A stretch of DNA of 64,000 bases from Macrothele yani (taxonomy: Eukaryota > Arthropoda > Arachnida > Araneae > Macrothelidae), in the NCBI GenBank assembly GCA_039090855.1, contig CM077025.1, forward strand, positions 99,676,489 to 99,740,488, read 5' to 3'. Shown here piece after piece: positions 56,936 through 64,000 of the stretch. A program made the position numbers and the translations under genes. Position 1 is the stretch's first letter. Every line of letters starts with the position of its first letter. Below the pieces are notes generated by a model, which ran no database searches, was not told where the DNA came from, and saw only the letters and a program-made list of their open reading frames with translations.

Positions 56936-59480
56936 TTGTCCGTCCGTCCGTCCGTCTGTACCCACGGTATCTCTGCAACTATTAGTCCGATTTGAAAAAT
57001 TCTTTTTGCATTCGGAAGCTTGAAATATGCGAATGATGATCCTTCATTTCGTTTTTTTTTTTTACAATGTACAATTTTGCCGCTAGGGGGCATAAATGCA
57101 GATGGTGTCGAATTCGAAATTACGTTTTAATCCACACATTTGCTTCTAAACATCCGATTGAAAAAATTCTTTTATCTTTCGATTCCATTTATGTCGAAGA
57201 GCATTTTAGATATAGTTTCCTTTTCAAATTACGCAAAGATTTTCCGCTAGGGGCGTAAAAGTAAATTACATTTTTTCCGATAACTCTTCTCCTAAAGCTC
57301 CGATTTGAAACATCTTTTTTTCAGCGGATACATCTCCTAATGGAAAATCTTTTACATACAATTTCGAATTTTTAGTAAAGAATACTTTGGCCACCAGGGG
57401 GCGTAAGTGTTAATTTTTGCTTCTAATGTATTTGCCATAAAATCTGACCTTCTAAAATGTCGATTGAAGAAATTCTTTCGTGGACTGATGCCACTCACAT
57501 CGATAAACCTTTTCGGAATATTTTCTTCCTAAAATATCCCACAGTTTCTCCACCAGGGGGCGTAGATGTATATCTTATTTTTGTCAATATCTCTACTTCT
57601 AGGAGTCCGATTTGAAAAATTCCTTCTTTGTTGGATAGTGTTTTCCGTGTGACATGTTTTTTATATAATTTCAAGTAATTCATAGACTTTCCGCTAGGGG
57701 GCGTAAAGGTAAATTGTGTTTCTCCATATATCTCTGCTTCTAAATCTCCGATCTGAAAAATTCTTTCTGCACCGGATACAGCTCCTGATGGGAAATCGTT
57801 TGCACATAACTTCTAATTTTTGTAAACAAATGGTTTGGCCACCAGGGGGCATAAATCTTAATTTCTGCTTCTGATGTATTTGCAGCAAAATATGAGCTTC
57901 TAAATTCTCGATTAAAAAAAACGTCGTTTGTAGACCGATACTACTTATGTTGACAAACCTTTTAGGAACATTTTCTTCTTAAAATAGTGCATGGTTTCTA
58001 CGCCAGGGAGCCTAGATGTATATCTTATTTTTGTTAATATCTCTACTTCTAGGGGTTCGATTTGAAAAATTCCTTTTTTGTTAGATAGTGTTTCCAGTAT
58101 GACATATGCTTCATATAATTTCAAAATTTTCAATTAATTCATAGACTTTCCACCAGGGGCGTAAAGGTAAATTACGTTTCTCCCTATATCTGCTACTAAA
58201 TCTCCGATTTGAAAAATTCTTTCTGAACCGGATTACAGCTCCTGATGGGAAATCGTTTGCACCTAATTTCTAATTTTTGTAAAAAAAAAAAATGGTTCGG
58301 CCATCAGGGGGCATAAACTTTAATTTCCGCTTCTGATGTGTTTGCAGCAAAATATGAGCTTCCAAATTCTCGATTGAAAAAAACGGTGTTTGTAGACCGA
58401 TACTACTCGTGTCGATAAACCTTTTAGAAACATTTTCTTCTTAAAATAGTGCATGGTTTCTGCACCAGGGGCGTAGACGTATATTTTATTTTTGTCAATA
58501 TCTCGACTTCTAGGAGTCCGATTTAAAAAATTCCTTCTTTGTTGGATAGTGTTTCTAGTGTGACATGTTTTTCCTATAAATTCAAAATTTTCAAGTAATT
58601 CATAGACTTTCCACTAGGTAGTAAAGGTAAATTGTGTTTCCCACTATTTCTCTGCTTCTGAACCTCCGATTTGAAAAATTCCTTCTGCACCGAATACAGC
58701 TCCTGATGGGAAATCCTTTGCACATAATTTCTAATTTTTGTAAAAAAATGGTATGGCCACCAGGTGGAGTAAGTCTTAATTTCCATTTCTGATGTATTTG
58801 CAGCAAAATATGAGCTTCTAAAATCTGGATTGAGAAAAATGTCTTTTGTTGACCGATGCTACTCATGTCGATAAACCTTTTAGAAACACTTTCTTCTCTA
58901 AGTAATGCATGGTTTCTACGCCAGGGGGCGTAGATGTATATCTTATTTTTGTCAATATCTCTACTTCTAAAAGTCCAATTTGAAAAATTCCTTCGTTGCT
59001 GGATAGTGTTTCCGATGCGAAATGTTTTTTCCAATAAATTCAAAACTTTCACGTAAATCATTTAAGACTTAACGCTAGGGCACATAAAGGTAAATTGCGT
59101 TTTTTGCTCCTAAAACTCCAATTTGAAAAATTATTCCTGTATCGCATACAAGACCTGATGGAAAATATTTTTTACATAATTTCTAATGTTTTGTAAAGAA
59201 TGGTTTGGCCACCAGGGGTCATAAGTGTTAATTTCTGCTTTTGATGTATTTGTAGCAAAATCTGGGCTCCTGAAAACTCGACTAAATTTTTCATTCTTGG
59301 ACCAATACCGCTCAAATGGATAAACCTTTTGAGAATACTTTCTTCCTAAAATAATGCATGTTTTTTCCACCAGGGGACGTAAAGTCACATCTTATATTTG
59401 TCGATAACTCTGTTTCTAAGAGTTCGTAAGCTCAAGATTCCGTTTACACCAATATCTGAGGGATTAAAGACCCGATTGAA
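56936..59480. repeat. Tandem array of ~152-bp subunits in ~460-bp triplets, CTCF-core-like motifs
   Basis: Sixteen subunits, each with a motif of the form CCACCAGGGGGCGT or a variant, all on the plus strand: starts at about 57080, 57244, 57391, 57550, 57691, 57839, 58001, 58150, 58301, 58462, 58611, 58757, 58919, 59072, 59209, 59367 (spacing 137-164). Every third subunit is most alike, giving five ~460-base higher-order units (A 'GTAAAGGTAAATT', B 'GCATAAATCTTAATTTC', C 'GCGTAGATGTATATCTTA'). Each subunit also shares TCCGATTTGAAAAATTC. The left border holds a CCGT run (56936-56957). No credible ORF spans it; the minus-strand frames are echoes of the repeat. Confidence 0.92.
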
Positions 59481-60258
59481 AAACTTCTTTCTTCCGTCAG
59501 ATACTATTGTTTTCCATACCAGTTTCATTGCCTTTGAATAGATTTGATAAATTTAATTTGCATCAGAATGGATTCAAAAGACGTGCTTATTACACCCGAA
59601 AATTCGGTATCATCTTTCTTGTTTTAAATTAGCACAATGAGATATTTCAACTGATGAAATCAATTTTGATTGCGCATTCTTTGTAAAAAATAACAAATTT
59701 CTAAATTTAAAAAATTAAATCCAAAGCTGTCTTAAATTTAGGGATCGTAGGAATTTCCTGCCAAGTAAAACAAGCAGCTGAATGCAGTGAGATGACTGTG
59801 TAAGTTCCATATGCTATTGCCACCATCCCATGCCTGACGCTGAGTTTGCGGATTGAAAACTGAATCCTCTGCATGTGGCACTTTGAGCTTTAACCTAAGT
59901 ATGAATCACGAAATCGTGCAAGCCAGGTCTTTGCCTGTCAGGCGGCGCCGGTAGCAGACACTGCACCATTAGATGGGTACTGCTGGTTTATAGAATACAA
60001 GGAATGTGAAGTAGATGCTTAGTCATAACAGCATTACACTACAGATGTTACGGAGTGTGTAAGAATGAAAGTCCATATTGAGCATCAGTAACCCAGCAAT
60101 AGAATGTGAATGTGGAAGAATATCTCACATTCACAGTAACATAATTCCTTAGTTGGCATATTATAACTTCAAGAGATGTCAGCCTGACAAACTTTCTCCA
60201 ACATTCCGAAACCACATACACATGCACACAAATTTATGAGAAAACGTATTGCTTACCT

Positions 60259-60261
<3 letters not shown>
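59481..60261. other. No gene recognised
   Basis: Mixed-composition sequence between the array and the microsatellite. Nothing recognised. Confidence 0.5.

Positions 60262-60293
<32 letters not shown>
60262..60293. repeat. TA/TG microsatellite
   Basis: TA run followed by a TG run, directly joined to the RTE triplet tail. Confidence 0.9.
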
Positions 60294-61656
60294 CATCATC
60301 ATTATCATCATTGTCAACCATTATCAATCCACTGCTGGACGAAGGTCTTCCCAAGTTTCCTCCACAACAGCCTGTCTTGTTCCAGTCTCCTCCATGTCAC
60401 TCCCGCATACTTTCGAATTTCATCCACCCATCTCCCATGTGGTCTTCTTCTGGGTCTTTTCCTGTCCCTTGGAATCCAATCTAAAATTTCGGCTGTCCAT
60501 CGATGGTCTGTCCTTCTGGCAGTATGTCCAGCTCATTGCCATTTCAGGGATTTAACTCTGATCATGATGTCTTCCACTCTTGTCATTTTTTGGATCCACG
60601 AGTTCCTCTTCTTATCTCTCCTGGTTACACCAAGCATGCACCTCCCCATGCTTCATTGAGTTGTCTGCAGCCTTTGTATGTCTCTTTTAGTTAAGGTCCA
60701 CGTCTCTGCACCATACGTAAGCATTGGAAGGATGCATTGATCAAACACTTTTCTTTTAAGACATAATGGCATATTGCTCTTAAAAATTATGCTGTTTCTT
60801 CCAAAAGCTCTCCAGGCAAGTTTTGTACGCCGATTAATTTCTTCATCAATGTGACCCTCACTTGATATCTGCTGTCCAAGATAAACGTACGTGTCTGTTA
60901 TCTCCAGCTTTTCTCCATCAATCGATAAATCTTCATTTCGTGTAAAACCATTTGAACATCACTTTTGTCTTCTGAAAGTTCATTTTTAATCCCACTTCTT
61001 TACTTACTCTTGTCAGCAAGTTCTTGGATCATACTATGCAGCTCTGATGGGGTAGTTGCAAAAATGACTATGTCATCAGCAAAACGAAGGTGGGTTAGAT
61101 AATCTCCATTAATCTTTATCCCTTTGTTTTCCCAGTTCAGTGATTGAAAGACATTTTCCAATGTGGCGTTAAAGAGCTTCGGAGATATGGTGTCACCTTG
61201 TCTCACTCCCTTTCCAATTTTTATGTGTGTTGTATTTTCAAACAGCCGAATCTTTTCACTTGCATTTTCATAGATGTTATTAATAATATTAATGTATGCA
61301 TCTTCAATACCGCAGGATTTCAGAGCCATTGTAACTGCTGATGGTTTCACCGAATCAAAGGCTTTTTCATAATCGATAAAAGCCATGCACAATGGAAGTT
61401 CATATTCCCTCGCTCTTTCAATTAGTTCTCTCAGTACGTGGATATGATCTATTGTGCTGTAGCCACTCCTGAATCCAGCTTGTTCTCTCGGTTGAGCCAT
61501 GTCCAGTGTTACCTTCAAGCGGTGTGAAAGAACTTTAGTGAAGATTTTGTAAACCACTGATAGGAGGCTGATAGGTCTGTAGTTCCTGAGATCCTCAATG
61601 TCACCTTTTTTTTATGTAGCAGGATCATTTTAGCATTGTTCCAATCCTCAGGAATC
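60293..61656 (-). mobile_element. RTE-type LINE copy 5, 5'-truncated
   Basis: Minus-strand copy beginning at the triplet tail (60293-60312) and ending abruptly at about 61656, inside the pre-RT region (after the bases for IPEDW). RT is open in 61000-61557 ([42 protein letters not shown]), with a 4-base duplication (TTAC) near 61002 and other shifts breaking the rest. Very similar to copy 4. Its truncated 5' end abuts the P8 palindrome directly. Confidence 0.92.
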
Positions 61657-61786
61657 TTGACGATTATGAGCAAAACACGTAACAATATTAACAAAGAAAG
61701 GTGACTTGATCACGCTAGTTACGTTAACTAAAACTTTTACAAAAAGTTCGTAAGTTAGAAGCTTTCGACCTTATCTTAGGTCTTCA

Positions 61787-62514
61787 TCACGCCAATGGAG
61801 GACTAAGATTGTTGCCAGATTCTACATTTGAATTTTTCCTATTTTTGTTGCCAAAACTTAGAATTGATCTCCAGATCAACGGAATGTAGAGAGGAGATTC
61901 GGAGTTGCAAGTCATTGAGTTGAAAATAATTTCTATGCTTTCACGGTAACGGAGGGCAAAACGATTGTCAAACGAAGCAATTCGTTTTGCTTCGTTCCAG
62001 TGGGGAACTGCAGATGTGTCTTCCATTGTCAAAATAGACAAGGCAGTGTTGGGATTGCCTTTCGAAACATCTTTTCTATGTTCTAAAATTCTATGGCTAA
62101 TGCTCCTGTATGTGCTTCCAATGTATAAGTTATCCCCAGTAGAAGAAGAGATAGGAATGCAGTAAACTCCTGGGAGGTTCAGGCTTTCAACTTTGTCCCT
62201 ATCCCTTTGTAGAAGTTTCAAGATGTTTGGGGTAGATTTAATGGCAAGATGGTAACCAAAACTTCTAAAAGAATCTGTAACTTATAAGCATAGGAAGGAT
62301 GGTAAGGAACAGAACCACAGAATTTCAGGTCTTCTTTCTTGTGAGGAAGGAGGCATTCGATTTTCGAATGGTTTTCATATTTCTTTATGAGGGAGTTGAC
62401 TGTAACAGCAGGGAAACCATGAGAGAGGGCTATTGTAGAAATTTTGGAGAGTTCTTCTTGAAGAGAGAGTTGGCTGTTGCAAATGATATGAGCCCTGTGG
62501 ATGTAGGACTTCAA
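61787..62514 (-). pseudogene. PLE linker/GIY-YIG, left arm of P8 (frameshifted)
   Basis: Mirror of the right-arm coding region. Two frames, 62218-62514 (SYIHRAHIICNSQLSLQEEL, FCGSVPYHPSYAYKLQI) and 61787-62221 (GVYCIPISSS, LYIGSTYRSISHRILEHRKD, conserved Glu in YRESIEII), are separated by a one-base difference in an A run near 62269. Otherwise residue-for-residue the same as the right arm. Confidence 0.88.
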
Positions 62515-62602
62515 TGCTGCAAGCTTGTAGAGATGCAGGGTGCAAGATTTGTAGGGAATGATGTTAGTGGCTGCAGAAGGTTTTCGATAGACGGAACGAG
62601 TA

Positions 62603-63520
62603 ATGGAGAGATCAGCGTTTCTGCAGATAGATACATCCAGGAAATCAAATCACAAAATTGATTTCCTGGATGTATCTATCTGCAGAAACGCTGATCTCTC
62701 CATTACTCGTTCCGTCTATCGAAAACCTTCTGCAGCCACTAACATCATTCCCTACAAATCTTGCACCCTGCATCTCTACAAGCTTGCAGCATTGAAGTCC
62801 TACATCCACAGGGCTCATATCATTTGCAACAGCCAACTCTCTCTTCAAGAAGAACTCTCCAAAATTTCTACAATAGCCCTCTCTCATGGTTTCCCTGCTG
62901 TTACAGTCAACTCCCTCATAAAGAAATATGAAAACCATTCGAAAATCGAATGCCTCCTTCCTCACAAGAAAGAAGACCTGAAATTCTGTGGTTCTGTTCC
63001 TTACCATCCTTCCTATGCTTATAAGTTACAGATTCTTTTTAGAAGTTTTGGTTACCATCTTGCCATTAAATCTACCCCAAACATCTTGAAACTTCTACAA
63101 AGGGATAGGGACAAAGTTGAAAGCCTGAACCTCCCAGGAGTTTACTGCATTCCTATCTCTTCTTCTACTGGGGATAACTTATACATTGGAAGCACATACA
63201 GGAGCATTAGCCATAGAATTTTAGAACATAGAAAAGATGTTTCGAAAGGCAATCCCAACACTGCCTTGTCTATTTTGACAATGGAAGACACATCTGCAGT
63301 TCCCCACTGGAACGAAGCAAAACGAATTGCTTCGTTTGACAATCGTTTTGCCCTCCGTTACCGTGAAAGCATAGAAATTATTTTCAACTCAATGACTTGC
63401 AACTCCGAATCTCCTCTCTACATTCCGTTGATCTGGAGATCAATTCTAAGTTTTGGCAACAAAAATAGGAAAAATTCAAATGTAGAATCTGGCAACAATC
63501 TTAGTCCTCCATTGGCGTGA
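62603..63520 (+). CDS. PLE RT thumb / linker / GIY-YIG, right arm of P8 (5'-truncated, open)
   Basis: 305-codon open frame. From about residue 18 it is PLE sequence: IDFLDVSICRNADLSITRSV and YRKPSAATNIIPY (the block after RT motif C, ahead of the thumb), LAALKSYIHRAHIICNS, DLKFCGSVPYHPSYAYKLQI, then GIY-YIG with PGVYCIPISSS (~residue 176), LYIGSTYRSISHRILEHRKD (~193-212: YIG, Arg, Glu-His) and the metal-binding Glu in YRESIEII (~residue 257). The first ~17 residues are read from the left arm and loop and are not part of the original protein. RT motifs A to C are missing, so it is a 3' half only, but the nuclease domain itself is intact. The stop at 63518-63520 overlaps the hammerhead-like 3' UTR element. 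Confidence 0.88.
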   Translation: MERSAFLQIDTSRKSNHKIDFLDVSICRNADLSITRSVYRKPSAATNIIPYKSCTLHLYKLAALKSYIHRAHIICNSQLSLQEELSKISTIALSHGFPAVTVNSLIKKYENHSKIECLLPHKKEDLKFCGSVPYHPSYAYKLQILFRSFGYHLAIKSTPNILKLLQRDRDKVESLNLPGVYCIPISSSTGDNLYIGSTYRSISHRILEHRKDVSKGNPNTALSILTMEDTSAVPHWNEAKRIASFDNRFALRYRESIEIIFNSMTCNSESPLYIPLIWRSILSFGNKNRKNSNVESGNNLSPPLA

Positions 63521-63555
63521 TGAAGACCTAAGATAAGGTCGAAAGCTTCCAACTT
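63511..63555 (+). ncRNA. Hammerhead-like motif, C3 replaced (right arm of P8)
   Basis: GTGATGA (63517-63523) followed by a GACCT/AGGTC stem and GAAA (63541-63544), then GCTTCC. The layout is that of a hammerhead but the essential C3 is G, and the short stem III is spoiled here (it would pair in the left arm, 61752-61795, which reads GCTTCTA). Probably derived from an active PLE hammerhead. Confidence 0.45.
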
Positions 63556-63648
63556 ACGAACTTTTTGTAAAAGTTTTAGTTAACGTAACTAGCGTGATCA
63601 AGTCACCTTTCTTTGTTAATATTGTTACGTGTTTTGCCCATAATCGTC

Positions 63649-64000
63649 ATGTTTCAAAGCTACGCAACTTCCGGGCATTTTATTTTGGACTGGACGAAAG
63701 ATTGGATTTCCTTCCGGAAACTTCGGACTCAAGTCACTAATTCTCTTTGCAGCCTTCGTTTTCTTGTTTCCTACAAGACTTCTGGCATTCTTCCCCAAGC
63801 TTTTCAGATCTGCAAACCCATCTTCAAAGGACGGTGCCGTGCGTTACTACAGCAAACCAGCCATAACCTCCTATCTGCCGCTATCCGTGACCTGCGTTCC
63901 TCCATTGCTAAAACTGAACTTTCCTGCTACATTAGCTACCAATCACTGGCTGCTACCACTCATCCTGCTTTGCTTGATATTTTCATGGTTCGCATCAACC
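63649..64000 (+). CDS. Penelope-like element, N-terminal coding region (runs off the edge)
   Basis: The ATG at 63649-63651 overlaps the last base of the palindrome arm and opens a frame that is free of stops to the window edge (117 codons). It starts MFQSYATSGHFILDW and contains LRFLVSYKTSGILPQAFQIC, KPIFKG and AIRDLRSSIAK. Penelope-like proteins have an N-terminal region before RT with a similar RFL-(8 to 12)-P pattern and a helical, basic stretch, so this is very likely the 5' coding start of a PLE of the same family as P8, whose 3' half lies just upstream as a pseudo-LTR. RT and nuclease would lie beyond the window. Confidence 0.65.
   Translation, partial: MFQSYATSGHFILDWTKDWISFRKLRTQVTNSLCSLRFLVSYKTSGILPQAFQICKPIFKGRCRALLQQTSHNLLSAAIRDLRSSIAKTELSCYISYQSLAATTHPALLDIFMVRIN

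Larger units (their letters stand above)
61658..63649. repeat. Large palindrome of PLE 3' halves (P8)
   Basis: Left arm 61658-62648 and right arm 62658-63649 are reverse complements (~991 bases each) around a 9-base loop, with only a handful of differences by eye (for example one base in an A/T run near 62269/63039). Each arm carries the RT thumb, linker, GIY-YIG domain and 3' UTR of a Penelope-like element, running outward. The right arm leads without interruption into the start of another PLE coding region. Confidence 0.96.

Noticed and set aside
57495..59388. Series of minus-strand ORFs with PPGG-containing residues in the satellite array
   Set aside because: They recur because the DNA repeats; frames shift from copy to copy, with no domain and no consistent start. 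The repeat itself explains them.
1..64000. CRISPR array, operon or prokaryotic defence system
   Set aside because: No short direct repeats with unique spacers, no ribosome-binding-site pattern and no bacterial gene families; introns and eukaryotic mobile elements show animal DNA.

Overview
The window is animal (invertebrate) nuclear DNA. It is AT-rich, has spliced exons with GT/AG borders, long introns, GT/AC microsatellites, and a very heavy load of transposable elements of several classes. No bacterial operon, phage or CRISPR signature is present. The repeat mix (RTE-type LINEs with a GAT tail, Penelope-like elements carrying GIY-YIG domains, mariner/Tc1 transposons, tRNA-derived SINEs) fits an arthropod such as a chelicerate, or a mollusc. 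The sequence alone does not settle the species.

The only host gene I can support is a plus-strand SLC38A11-like amino-acid transporter. Three exons are visible (33064-33151, 37944-38077, 47297-47372). Their splice phases agree and together they encode membrane segments 1 to 3. Its N-terminus lies upstream and the rest downstream, both unlocated. The introns hold a pogo-type TIR pair (34650-37865) containing a SINE and a mariner, an antisense RTE fragment (40200-42416) and a nearly intact sense RTE (43261-46437).

Left part (1-32.6 kb): end of an RTE copy; a small palindrome with a hammerhead-like motif; a foldback element (3613-7456) split by a Penelope-like element (PLE, 3851-6529); a SINE; a decayed second LINE family; a PLE remnant with a mariner in it; a decayed protein-family pseudogene interrupted by a solo-LTR candidate; a LINE/SINE composite (15-17.5 kb); a full-length but broken RTE (18.0-21.2 kb, minus); a PLE with both main domains (24.6-27.3 kb); a Tc1 transposon (29.0-30.4 kb); and a PLE-derived palindrome with 0.88-kb arms (30.5-32.2 kb).

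Right part (47.4-64 kb): a minus-strand PLE remnant split by a mariner-type transposase remnant, two further PLE palindromes (52.3-52.9 and 54.4-55.3 kb), an unusual tandem array (56.9-59.5 kb) of ~152-bp subunits organised as ~460-bp triplets, each carrying a CTCF-core-like motif, another truncated RTE, and a PLE palindrome with 0.99-kb arms (61.7-63.6 kb) whose right arm runs straight into the 5' coding region of a further PLE copy that leaves the window.

The main themes are the repeated occurrence of PLE ends as inverted repeats, several containing hammerhead-ribozyme cores, and the CTCF-like motif array. PLE hammerheads and inverted PLE termini are known in general; the density here and the array are what deserve a second look.
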